64,000 nucleotides of DNA from Daphnia carinata (taxonomy: Eukaryota > Arthropoda > Branchiopoda > Diplostraca > Daphniidae), in contig NC_081331.1 in the NCBI RefSeq assembly GCF_022539665.2, forward strand, positions 8,091,534-8,155,533. Reading direction: 5' to 3'. How positions within the stretch are numbered: position 1 is the stretch's first letter; every line of letters starts with the position of its first letter. The position numbers and the translations under genes are program-made. Shown piece after piece: positions 54,579-64,000 of this stretch. The notes under the pieces are model-generated. The model saw only the letters and a list, made by a program, of their open reading frames with translations, searched no databases and had not been told where the DNA came from.

Positions 54579-55679
54579 TTAGTCATCGTCACGAAGCAAC
54601 TTTTCATCGATGCAAAATTCATCACCCGAATAACTTGATGACGATTCGAGTTGTTCTTCGTCGAATGCGAATTCTGAATAAATCAAAATCAAAATATTTC
54701 AGCAATACACCTGATTTTTGTTAATAAAAAAAGCTTCCTACTTGGGTCTACTCTTGGCTCCAATTGCTGCTCATCGTCTGACGAATTATTAATCAACCAA
54801 TAGTCAAAATCACGAGTCAGCCAAGGTTGCTTTAAGGCGGATTGCATGAAGCGGATCCATGTTGAACCTATTTCTTGCTTCCGGAGCGTCGCTTTTACTC
54901 CGCAACTAACGATGCAATGGGAGCTTTTTTCTGGAACTATGTAGCCATACGTGAACGTGTTCAGTTCATATCTACGCCGAATTGTAAAACGACACAATGG
55001 TTAAGGTAATACATTTCAACACGTTAACATTGTATCGCAAAAGATTACTACCTCAATCCATTAACATCGGCCACGAAGCTCAAATGGTTCTCCGAAAGTT
55101 CAATGGTATAATCGCTCAGGTGGCCCACAACGAACGTTACACAAACATCCTATTGAAATACGAAAATGTCTATGTTTTGACAATTTATGATCACATGTGC
55201 CCATTTCGTTGTAGGGAAGCGACTCAAAACTGTCCTTCAAAGGCATCGTGTAACCGATTAGCGCTAAATTTGATTTCCATGTACAATTTGCTGCACCACC
55301 AGCTTCTCTTCTGATGCTGGGCCACTTTCACCAGATGCCTCGTCAGATCGACGAGAATCGGTATTTGAGTTAGTATCGTCACTTTCTTGAGATTTCGGAA
55401 AGAGGTCAATCCAACCAGGCGAAACATCAAATTTCAGGTCATCTTCTGCATCGTCCAGGTGTTGCGATTTGCACATTTTGCCTCGTAACTCATTTTCTTC
55501 AGCCTCCTTCTTGATTGCAGCCGAGTTGCGTTCGATTGCACGAAAATCTTCATCGTTTTCTAGCGAAATGGCATAATTTTGCTCTATCAATTGTTGAGCT
55601 AAATTTTGGGGCTCGCTTCCTTCGCGGTTTATCAGTGTAACATGGTAGTGCGGCCCTTTCGTCACTTCATCAGGAACTG
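54579..55679 (-). CDS. TDRD12/SoYb-like protein, C-terminal exons (Tudor end plus CS domain)
   Basis: Minus-strand exons with clean GT-AG junctions: ~55,679-55,285; 55,149-55,052; 54,971-54,742; 54,673-54,579 (TAA). The first ends a Tudor/SN-like fold (YHVTLINREGSEPQNLAQQL, IEQNYAISLEND) and an acidic linker. The next two form a p23-like CS domain: VTFVVGHLSDYTIELSENHL, YGYIVPEKSSH, WLTRDFDYW. Tudor followed by CS is the C-terminal order of TDRD12 and its Drosophila Yb relatives, which act in piRNA biogenesis in cytoplasmic bodies. The helicase and first Tudor domain are absent: upstream, at about 55,680, the sequence turns directly into the YYTT-repeat gene. The exons seen are undamaged. The CS assignment is firm; the TDRD12 name is an inference. 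Confidence 0.65.
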
Positions 55680-55717
55680 TGGAGCGGCGTAAGTTGTGGT
55701 GTAGTATTCAGCAGCCT

Positions 55718-56495
55718 CTAGTATTGAGGAGCCTCTGTGTAGTAAAACGGGGCAGCATAAGTTGTGGTGTAGTAGGTAGGTTCCACGTAGTACGAAGTAG
55801 CAGCCGTGGTGTAGTAACTTGGGGCAGCGTAAGACTTCGGGGCTTCAGTGTAGTATGTCGGCTCGGCGTGGTACGACGGGGCAGCTGCCGTGTAGTAAGT
55901 TGGAGCTACATAAGATTTGGCTGCTTCTGTTGTGTGATAGGCAACTGCAGTGGTGGTCTAGCTGGGCGCAGCATAATATGTAGGGGGAGCTTCAGTATAG
56001 TAGCTCGGTGTGGCGTATGTCGTTGTGTAGTACGTCGGCGCAGCATACGTAGTTGTGTAATAAGAGGCTGTAGTGTAGTATTCCGGCGATTTGGTCGTAT
56101 AGTATTGCGGAGGCTTGGTGTAGTAGCTGGAGGCAGCATATGTTGGTGTATAATACTCGGTCTTCTTTGTTGTGTAGTATTCGGGAGCCTTGGTGGTGTA
56201 GTAAGCTGGAGCAGCATAGGTTGTGGTGTAGTAAGGCGCTGAATTGGTGCAGTATGCAGAAGAAGACGAACCCATTGGTCCACCCATGGCCTGTCCAGCC
56301 ATCACAGAGACAACGGCCAACAGCGGCATCGCGCCGTAGTTAGCTGAAATTAAGATAATATACACACATAAATCTCTTGCCCCAATTGAGCACAGCGAAA
56401 ACACACACCAATTTATTACAATTGATTGAAACTAAAATTGATCACAGGTTTAATTCCTACGACTATATAGTAAAATTCAACATTAAATTACCCAT
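55718..56495 (-). CDS. YYTT-repeat secreted (cuticle-like) protein
   Basis: Exon 1 is four bases (ATGG, 56,495-56,492) and splices in phase to exon 2 at 56,343, giving MANYGAMPLLAVVSVMAG, a signal peptide. The rest is built of YYTTTYAAPxYYT and YYTTKxPEYYT repeats, a Tyr/Thr/Pro-rich type common in crustacean cuticular or extracellular-matrix proteins. An in-frame TAG at 55,958-55,960 interrupts the repeat, which then continues in frame for 79 more codons to a TAG at 55,718. So the copy is either truncated or has suffered a nonsense change. Its 3' flank still shows YYTTTYAAP-coding sequence up to about 55,681, where TDRD12-like sequence begins. Confidence 0.65.
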
Positions 56496-56739
56496 AATTA
56501 CAAAGTTGGAAAACACGATGTGAATAACCGATGGGAATTGTAGTACTGCTCTTGCTCAGTCGAAATGGTTTACTACACTGAATCAAATTATGTTTGTCCT
56601 CTCACTTTACTGCGTCCAAAGTCACCCTGTTTCGATTGACTAGCCCTGCGGGTTACGACACGCGCACCTGACAGGTAGTGACGTAATAGCCAATATTCTT
56701 AGCGGTACTGGACACTCTACGGATAGCCACCTGCCGACG

Positions 56740-57288
56740 TCAGGCATCATCCCACTGCTCTACCTCCGCAACTTGGTTGACCCGCTCTACCCAATCTGCT
56801 CCACTTTCGTGGGATCTTCCTTCAAATACCGGTATCGTAGCTACAGCGGCCGAAGAGGGTCGGTTGTTTCCGTGTACCAGGGCCTGTAAATGGTGTTCAC
56901 CTTGCTCTGCTGCCAGTTGCCTCAGGGCTGCGTTTTCTACTACCTGGTCGCGCAATGCCGCCATTAACTCGTTGTGTTGCTGTTGCTGTGGCTGCTGAGC
57001 ACGCTCTTGGGCAATGCCGGCTGTAAACTGGGCCAGAGCGGCAGTCAGTGCAGGATCCATGGCTGCAGTTGGCTTCTGTGGCTCTACTTCTGATTTTGGC
57101 TTTTCCTCGACCGGCGATAGATTAAATACAATGCTTCCCCTCGGGGACGCTACGCTAGGTGCTACAAGCCTGACCCTAGACACCTGCGTTTCCTTGGATG
57201 GTGAGCTCCCAGATGGCCCGGAACCACGTGTCCTAATGTGGTAGCAAGGACGGTCGAAACGCTCTACCAACTCTTTCTTCGGAGGCAT
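56740..57288 (-). pseudogene. LTR-retrotransposon gag fragment
   Basis: The minus-strand frame starts MPPKKELVERFDRPCYH and passes through a Gln-rich coil (QERAQQPQQQQ) to IPVFEGRSHESGADWVERV and EQWDDA, the start of a Gypsy-type capsid domain. A TGA stops it there; similar sequence continues briefly (AIRRVSSTAKN) and then ends. It is a different family from the intact Gypsy element. No pol or LTR was seen nearby. Confidence 0.6.
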
Positions 57289-57463
57289 GCGACACTCCCG
57301 AGAAAAAAAAAACAAAAAACCACGCACAAACACACAAACAAACAAAAAAATAAACAAAGCAAAAACAAAAAAAGGAAACAAAGCTAAATGATTACTAGCT
57401 GCTAATTATCCACCACGGAACATACCATCACCTAACCCACCAAATGACTCCACGCTTAACAAT

Positions 57464-57947
57464 AGGAAAACGCAATGAAAGCAGAATTCAAAATTTACGC
57501 AACGGAGAACGGCCAATAACCAGGGTACGAGCACCAACCTAAAAAACGTACAAGAAATGGGAAGATTAATCAGCGGGGAGTTAAGATGTCGAGGATATAA
57601 CTAGATATTGCCGCGTGTCCAACACCTTCCTCAGCCGCACCATGTCTGTCACAATTTGCCGGCCGTTGTCGCGTGGTTTCCGAATGGCGGCGCGGATACA
57701 CTTACCCTCATACAAATTACACAGCAAGAAAATATCTTCTGGGCGTAAGCTATTGCTGAACAAACGTGCGAAAGTGAAAATCAGACTTGCTCATCAGCGT
57801 TCATAAGGTTAAACTTCAAATTGATGCTGGAAGTAGTTTAACAAGGTCCAGGTTGAAACTCAACTAGAAGAAAATGGATTCTACCGGGCGAGCACGAGGC
57901 CGTTCCCGTGGAAGGGGACGTGGAGAGGAAGGATTGGATACCTTGAC
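57464..57947 (+). repeat. Direct repeat copy 1 of the PIWI locus (~484 bp)
   Basis: Matches 59,022-59,504 (offset 1,558, then 1,557 after a one-base indel). It joins the end of the PIWI-like reading frame, its 3' flank and the 5' end of the next copy, so the locus is a head-to-tail partial duplication with a ~1.56-kb unit. Confidence 0.92.
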
Positions 57948-59157
57948 AAGAAGACCCGATTTGGCGCAGCAGCATGGAATTGCCCCCTATACTACACAAC
58001 CACCACATGCAAGTGGACGATCCAGGGGAGGCATGCATCAAGAACCAGAAGGACGAGGACCTGCACTTTCATCCTCACACTCGGGAACTGGATCAGGGAG
58101 CCGGACAACCAGCGGCCCATCCAGTCGCGATACGCCGCAAGAACCATCATATACTGGACCAGCGCCTGGCAGAGCCTCGTCGGCCCTTCGTGGTGGGCCG
58201 GCCAGGCCTCATGCTGTTTCGTCAACCCGTGCTCCTCCAGGTGCTATGGCCGGTGGAGATACCGCAGCCAGCATGGGTCGTGGAGCAAGCCGTGGACGTG
58301 AGCAAAGGGATGTCCAGATTTATACTCGTCCTTCGGCGGAATTTATCAAACTGGGAAAAATCGGTAGCCCTATTCCCGTGACATCTAACTATTTTGAACT
58401 CATTAAGCGTCCTGATATGCACTTGTTGCAGTATCGTGTTGATTTCATTCCGGATGTAGACCACATCGGTGTTCGCAAGGCACTCATCCGAGTTCACGAA
58501 AGCGTCCTTGGAAAAAATCTTTTCGATGGAACTTTGTTATACAATGTTACTCGTCTTCCTCAGCCATTGGAATTGTTTTCCAAGCGTGTCTCAGATGGAT
58601 CAGATGTCAGAGTGAATTTCCGGCTAGTTGGAGAAATTCACAAGGAAGACGCCACCTACACTACGGTGATGAATATTATTTTACGTCGTTGCCTCGGCAT
58701 GCTCAATTTAACCATGTGGAAACGGGACTATTATGATCCAGCAGCTCTTACTGAAATCCTCCAACACTTCTTGAACGTTTGGCCTGGCTACTTGACCACC
58801 ATCCGACATCATGAAGATGGATTTCTCCTCGGTGTCGAAATCATTCACAAAGTTTTGCGGAGAGACACTGCCCTAGATGTCATGGATAGGATGCGTCAAT
58901 CTGGGGGTGATATTCAGGCTTTGTGTAAAGCTGAACTTCTTGGGAAGGTTGTTATGACGCATTATAACAAGAAAACATATCGAATCGACGATATTGACTT
59001 TACCAACTTTACCACTTTACCAGGAAAACGCAATGAAAGCAGAATTCAAAATTTACGCAACGGAGAACGGTCAATAACCAGGGTACGAGACCAACCTAAA
59101 AAACGTACAAGAAATGAGAAGATTAATCAGCGGGGAGTTAAGATGTCGAGGATATAA
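57874..59157 (+). pseudogene. PIWI-clade Argonaute, N-terminal and PAZ part only
   Basis: A 427-residue frame from ATG 57,874. Residues 3-14 form an RG-rich motif (GRARGRSRGRGRG), the usual symmetrical dimethyl-arginine sites bound by Tudor proteins, followed by a disordered Gly/Pro/Ser region. The PIWI N-domain starts at GKIGSPIPVTSNYFELI, and the PAZ domain spans about residues 250-390, ending VMTHYNKKTYRIDDIDF. After that the sequence departs from the family and stops at 59,155-59,157. The MID and catalytic PIWI domains are missing, and downstream DNA is the duplicated 5' region and then a Gypsy copy. It is therefore a truncated gene; a truncated product could still bind Tudor proteins and 3' ends of small RNAs, but this is speculation. 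Confidence 0.8.
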
Positions 59158-59504
59158 CTAGATATTGCCGCGTGTCCAACACCTTCCTCAGCCGCACCAT
59201 GTCTGTCACAATTTGCCGGCCGTTGTCGCGTGGTTTCCGAATGGCGGCGCGGATACACTTACCTTCATACAAATTACACAGCAAGAAAATATCTTCTGGG
59301 CGTAAGCTATTGCTGAACAAACGTGCGAAAGTGAAAATCAGAATTGCTCATCAGCGTTCATAAGGTTAAACTTCAAATTGATGCTGGAAGTAGTTTAACA
59401 AGGTCCAGGTTGAAACTCAACTAGAAGAAAATGGATTCTACCGGGCGAGCACGAGGCCGTTCCCGTGGAAGGGGACGTGGAGAGGAAGGATTGGATACCT
59501 TGAC
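59022..59504 (+). repeat. Direct repeat copy 2 of the PIWI locus, cut by a Gypsy copy
   Basis: The second copy of the PIWI 5' region, including the ATG (59,431) and RG motif. It ends after codon 25 at 59,504, where sequence of a truncated Gypsy LTR starts. Confidence 0.92.
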
Positions 59505-59636
59505 TATCCATCATTGTGGGAAATACGCCTCCGAGCTCGTTATTATTTCCTTTTGTCTTAAATACCGTAAAGTCAGTCTTCCCACAAGGAAGATACTTTA
59601 CATAATGGTGGCAGCGTTTTTCAGAGCTCTACCACA

Positions 59637-62433
59637 ATGATGGACGATGTTATGTCAGGTGGGCATAAACTTTCTCGTACACCTTTGAACACCCCGCTTA
59701 TTCCTGTAACACCCGTAGTGCAAATCAATGACGAAACGATAGCTAAGTTCATTAGTTTCGAAAAATTGTCAGCTTCTTCCACGACCGTTCCGCATACATT
59801 GCAAGGCTGTCAGCCGTCAGAAAAAGGAACAGTAGATGTTAAGCAGTCGGCTTTTCCCATTTTAACTCCCAAAGTGCAGACAGATAACACCCAGTTGAAG
59901 AAATTGAGGTCTAACACGGCGTATGAGGCCGTATCTCCATTAGTTAAGCCTACCGCTAGGAGAATTTGGCCTGGTAGCAAAGCTTCCGTTACACCTACTC
60001 AAACCGCTCCATCTGTTTATGCAAGGTTAGCTTCTCGTTTTTCCCCCATAAAATCACCTGTGGGAAACACATCAAAGACTAGTTTTCTCTCGAGCACTCT
60101 TTTAAGCTTTTTCCAAAAGAAAAGCCCAGTGAATGGACGGTCAACCCAAAGTGAGTCTCCATCACCTATACCACGAGATCACGACCAACCAATCGAGAAT
60201 ATTCCCGGCACCAACGAGTCAGTTACCGTCCCTACTACTGACGCTCAGGTACCTCAAGGAGAGGGAATTGGATTTCCAGTCAACCAATCCATTAATTTGG
60301 GAACAACTACGATCGTTGATGCAAACAATCCGGCTGCGGTACCAATACCAAGCCAACGTGACAACGGATTTGAAAAACCCGAAGACACTCCTGAAAGCCT
60401 TGGGAGCAGTCCTTGAAACGATAGCAATTGGACAAACCAGGACAACGGCACAGGTTGCGGAGAACCAAGTGGCCGCGCTGACAGCAATCTTCACAACCTA
60501 TGCGAGGGAGTTTACGATTTACCTACTAGGACAGACTTACAACATCGTCGAGTTACTGACATACACGCCGGCGAAGGACAAGGACCTGTTCAACTTTGTC
60601 CCCCAGGAAAGCTTGCTCAACAACCTCGAGGACAGGACATATTCCCTACTCGCAATCGAGATAGCGCAGTTCTCAACCTACCTAAAGGACACCCTGCGGG
60701 AGTACCAGCTGAAGTTCCTCAAGGACATCCTCCACCTGGTCCCTTACCTAAGAAAAGTTCAGCCCATAAGCAGTTTGGAGGGATTATTGCCGGAACTGAC
60801 ATCGCTTCAGACCAAATTAAACAACTTCCAGACATCGGTGCAACCGGACGGGCAGCGAATAACGAAGGAAATCAGGGAAACACTCATTCCGGCTACCAAC
60901 GAATTGAGACAGTTGCTATCATACATTCCGAGGACCCAGGAAGAACAGCAAACCACGCCGAGTCCGCAGGAATCGCCGCTGTCGGAACGCATTCCGAAGA
61001 GAAGGCGAGCACGCCAAAGAAACCGGCCTTCCAACCAGTCACGCACTCAACACCCTCCTCAAGCCCAGCAATCCAATCAGCAGGAAGATCTGATAGCGCA
61101 ACTGAGGCGATTACGAACAGCATTTCAGGACACCCTCAGAATTCACGGCGAAAGACGTCGAATCCTCTCATATTCGATCCCGACATGGCCAAATCTTGTT
61201 CTCCTTCACGGGCTGCCACAGTCAACGACTTAAATGATTTTCAGACAAACCAACACACTTTTTCGCGCCTACAATTGCTTCCTTCCTTTTCGGGAAGTCC
61301 AATTTCTCGTTTTGACTCTTGGCTAGAATCTTTTGAAAGCATAGTTGATGGGGCAGCATGGTCAGAAGAAAAGATTATTCAGATGCTGCGAGCTAAAATA
61401 ACAGATAAGGCTTTTTCAGTACTTCAAAACATTATCAGGCAGCATCCGCATGATTATGCGTCTATTAAAGAAGCGTTACTTGATCACTTTCATGGGGATG
61501 AAAACGTCGATGTCTATATAAAAAAATTCAATAAGGCTAAACGCAAACCAGGCGAAAAAATTCGTCGACTATGCGCATCGCTTGCACGAGATTTTTAAGA
61601 AGGCGTATCCAGCGGGTTATGCAGAGAAATCGTTCACGATAATCCTTATGCAAAAATTTATCGAGGGGTTGGATTCCAAATTACAGGCCAAAGTACGTTA
61701 TAAAGAATTTCGCGATTTTACCGAGCTTGTAGCATCAACGCGTATTTATGCCGTTCGTTTGGAAGCTTTAGAGACAGATCGGGAAAAACATGAGTTTGTT
61801 AGAGCAATCGATGGATCGTGTGACACAAAACATTCAGATTTGACGGAACTCAAGCAAATGTTAATCGACCAGAAGGAAATAGTCAATAATGTCGTTGCTA
61901 ATATTAGTCAAGGGAATAAAAATGCGGAGAGCCCGAAAGAAAACAGGGAAGACATTAGGGATGTTCTTCAGGAACTCACGCAAGCAGTCAAACAGCTCCA
62001 AAGGGACAAGAAAGATTATTCTTCTTCTCCAACAGGCAACCCTTATAAGAAACAAGTTTCGTTCCAAACCAATAGCGGCAATCAAGACAGAAATTGGAGA
62101 CCTCCTCCTCATCGACCCAATAATAACACCAATTCTTACCAAAATCCGGGATTCTCTAATAGACCTACACAGTCCACGTCCTCGTTTTCCAGACCTTTTA
62201 TTGATTCGAGAAATCGGCCTACTCAAAATGGAATAACTTGCAATTTCTGCGGTTTTCGTGGGCATACACAATCGGAATGCCGTAAATTCCAACGGCATAA
62301 TTTAGAACAAGCACAGCCTCCAATTTGTTATTCTTGTCGTGAAATCGGACACAAATCGAATAACTGTCCTAAGTTCAGGAGCTCCGATAGGCCGAATATT
62401 CCAGCTCCCCCTCAGCGTCAGGGAAACCAATAG
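59637..62433 (+). pseudogene. gag: Gag of the second Gypsy copy, two lesions
   Basis: Same layout as 11,812-14,610: disordered N-terminal half, capsid-like domain (PSFSGSPISRFDSW), zinc knuckles (CNFCGFRGHTQSEC, CYSCREIGHKSNNC). The gag frame is open except for a TGA at 60,414-60,416 and a one-base insertion in an A-run near 61,555. Notably the frame stays open for about 770 nt beyond the TGA, so the damage is recent. Confidence 0.85.
60133..61233 (+). CDS. Overprinted ORF inside gag, second copy
   Basis: A 366-residue ORF in the +1 frame relative to gag, starting at an ATG that aligns with the ATG at 14,114 of the first copy. It remains fully open although the overlapping gag frame has acquired a stop at 60,414. 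Shared features with the first copy: SQLP-LLLTL, LKERE-DFQS, IFT-AR, GQ-YN, a KLNNF segment, SPLSE, an Arg-rich patch and LR-AFQ--LRIH. Predominantly helical; family unknown. Confidence 0.7.
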   Translation: MDGQPKVSLHHLYHEITTNQSRIFPAPTSQLPSLLLTLRYLKERELDFQSTNPLIWEQLRSLMQTIRLRYQYQANVTTDLKNPKTLLKALGAVLETIAIGQTRTTAQVAENQVAALTAIFTTYAREFTIYLLGQTYNIVELLTYTPAKDKDLFNFVPQESLLNNLEDRTYSLLAIEIAQFSTYLKDTLREYQLKFLKDILHLVPYLRKVQPISSLEGLLPELTSLQTKLNNFQTSVQPDGQRITKEIRETLIPATNELRQLLSYIPRTQEEQQTTPSPQESPLSERIPKRRRARQRNRPSNQSRTQHPPQAQQSNQQEDLIAQLRRLRTAFQDTLRIHGERRRILSYSIPTWPNLVLLHGLPQSTT

Positions 62434-62487
62434 ATATCAACTGTAACTTCGGGTCAGTTGATAGGGAGCCTCAGTTAAAATCCCGAC
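62421..62487 (+). promoter_or_regulatory. Gag-pol -1 frameshift signal, second copy
   Basis: GGGAAAC at 62,421-62,427 in phase G GGA AAC, gag TAG at 62,431-62,433, 8-nt spacer, stem ATCAACTG (62,436-62,443) with CAGTTGAT (62,455-62,462), loop TAACTTCGGGT, and CCCGA at 62,482-62,486 able to pair with TCGGG of the loop. Identical in all key parts to the first copy. Confidence 0.8.
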
Positions 62488-64000
62488 AAGTCGCAAAATT
62501 AACAACTATAACAAATGAATCGACCCCTAGAATTCCATTAAAAATTTTTCAGATACCGTTGCAAGCCTTATTTGATACAGGCGCGTCTAAAAGCATTATT
62601 CACGAGAGAATATTTCATAAGTTACCCCCGAGAGGTCAAGCGATCTGCAGTCAGCTTGATTTCGATTTGTATGATGTAGGGGAGAAAAAGTTACATACGC
62701 TGGGAAGAGTTACATTGCCCGTACGATACGGAGAGTCAGTTTTAAGACAAGAGTTTATTGTTACAAATGGTGTTTCTGAAGACTGTATCCTTGGATGGGA
62801 TGCAATCCAGAAGCACGGTTTTCGGCTTGACGGAGAAGCCAGGAGCATTTATTTAGCAAGGGATGAGCAGGGATCAGCCATCTCTAGGGTACCAGACATG
62901 GCAGTTACGACGGTCAAAAAGACGACGCTATTTCGTCAGACTTCGCTAGTAGTTGCAACGCAAATGAAAGGTTCATTTCCGTATGTCCCCCCTAATACCA
63001 CATTTATGTTTACCCCAGCAGAGGATTTGCCGAACGGTATTTTTATTGAGGAATTCATTGGAAACGTATCTAAAGATGGGAAATATCAAATTATGGTCGA
63101 GAATCATTCGTTAAATCAAGTCATACTTCCTAGGAACACTACATTAGGCGTAATTGAGATTATTCATAACGTAATTGGGAAAATTGCTTTAAGTAAATTA
63201 GAGGAAAAGCCTACTATTAAAAGTGAGCCCGTTTTAATTTCAGAAGTCGACGCTGAATTTCAAGCTCCGCTCTCAAAACTATTAAATGACTTCCACGACT
63301 TGTTCGCAGCAAAAGATTCAGAATTAGGGAACACTAGTCTCATTAAACATACAATTGATACACAAGGAAGAGTCCCTATTCGACAACGCCCTTATCGAGT
63401 TTCAAATAATCAAAGAAAAATATTGGAAGATAAAGTACAGGAAATGTTGGATGCTAATGTGATCCAATATTCACATTCGCCATGGGCTTCACCTGTGGTT
63501 TTAGTGGAAAAAAAGGGTGGAGAAGTAAGATTTTGCGTTGACTATAGGAAATTAAATAGTATTACAAAAAAGGATTCGTTTCCTATGCCGAGGATAGATG
63601 AAACATTGGACAAACTGTATGGGAAGAAATTTTTCACCACTCTTGATTTAGCTTCAGGTTATTGGCAAATTCAAGTTGATGAGCCGGCTATTGAAAAAAC
63701 AACATTCGTAGTGGAAAATAACCTTTACGAATTTAAACGTATGGCATTTGGATTGTGCAATGCACCTGCGACATTTCAAAGACTAATGAATTATGTACTA
63801 AAAGACGTTTTGGGAAGTAAAGCGTTAGTTTACTTGGATGACGTAATCATCTTTTCAGACACTTTCGACGATCACTTGAATGATATTCGGGAAATCTTTG
63901 AATTATTGAACAATGCCAATTTAAAATTAAAACTTAAAAAATGCCAGTTCATTAAAAGTTCAGTAAATTATTTAGGCCATGTCATCTCGACTGATGGTGT
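62424..64000 (+). CDS. pol: Pol of the second Gypsy copy, partial (window edge)
   Basis: Open in the -1 frame from the slippery site to the window end, about 525 codons. It shows the protease (DTGASKSII) and the reverse transcriptase through WASPVVLVEKK, FGLCNAPATFQ and YLDDVIIFSD. Closely similar to the first copy at protein level and free of stops as far as it goes. Confidence 0.93.

Larger units (their letters stand above)
59505..64000 (+). mobile_element. Second copy of the env-bearing Gypsy family, 5'-truncated LTR, runs off the edge
   Basis: Plus strand. Only the last ~98 bp of the LTR (59,505-59,602) are present, similar to the end of the intact LTR (GTAAAGTCAGTCTTCCCACA). Then come TAA, the primer-binding site TGGTGGCAGCG, gag (59,637-62,433), the frameshift cassette and pol to the window end. 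Gag and pol are diverged from the first copy, and gag carries one stop and one frameshift. Right-hand parts (env, 3' LTR) lie outside. Confidence 0.92.

Noticed and set aside
55679-56242. Plus-strand 187-residue ORF over the YYTT gene
   Set aside because: Antisense shadow of the Tyr/Thr repeat.
57581-57763. Minus-strand 60-residue ORF repeated at 59,138-59,320
   Set aside because: Its repetition follows from the PIWI-locus duplication; no recognisable family.

Overview
The window is animal nuclear DNA. Short AT-rich introns (about 60-80 bp), a complete 11-exon RFC2 gene, Tudor/PIWI/TDRD12-type genes, a Tyr-Thr-rich YYTT secreted protein and abundant Gypsy, BEL/Pao and DIRS retroelements suggest an arthropod, most likely a Daphnia-like branchiopod crustacean. 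The species is an inference. A 100-N run at 47,021-47,120 shows that this is a scaffold.

Layout. 1-1,528: decayed DIRS-type ORF1. 1,707-2,404: four exons of a Munc18/Rop fragment (minus). 2,462-3,109 and 15,519-15,973: trichoplein-like gene, split by a complete 12.3-kb env-bearing Gypsy element (3,146-15,481, minus) that sits inside what was a ~70-bp intron. 17.1-23.3 kb: a scrambled tudor locus with inverted and direct duplications. 23.9-25.6 kb: pogo/Tigger-like transposase. 26.6-36.8 kb: relics of Gypsy and BEL/Pao elements and two TIR-bounded non-coding elements, each holding a tRNA-like sequence. 37,189-39,025: intact RFC2. 39.1-44.8 kb: AT-rich, nothing recognised. 44.8-46.9 kb: G+C-richer, bacterial-looking block next to the gap. 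49.4-51.7 kb: SPOC-domain gene with an intron-exon duplication. 54.6-55.7 kb: 3' end of a TDRD12/SoYb-like gene. 55.7-56.5 kb: YYTT-repeat gene. 56.7-57.3 kb: gag relic. 57.9-59.5 kb: truncated PIWI gene with a head-to-tail partial duplication. 59.5-64.0 kb: second, older copy of the same Gypsy family, running off the right edge.

The strongest candidate for something undescribed lies in this Gypsy family. Within gag a second ~345-residue ORF lies in the +1 frame. It is conserved at protein level, including its start ATG, between two diverged copies and traceable in a third. The same family carries a conserved -1 frameshift cassette at the gag-pol junction (GGGAAAC, 8-nt spacer, 8-bp stem, possible pseudoknot), a separate accessory ORF and an env gene. 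The other notable theme is that several piRNA-pathway gene pieces (Tudor, TDRD12-like, PIWI) are duplicated, inverted or truncated in one TE-rich region.
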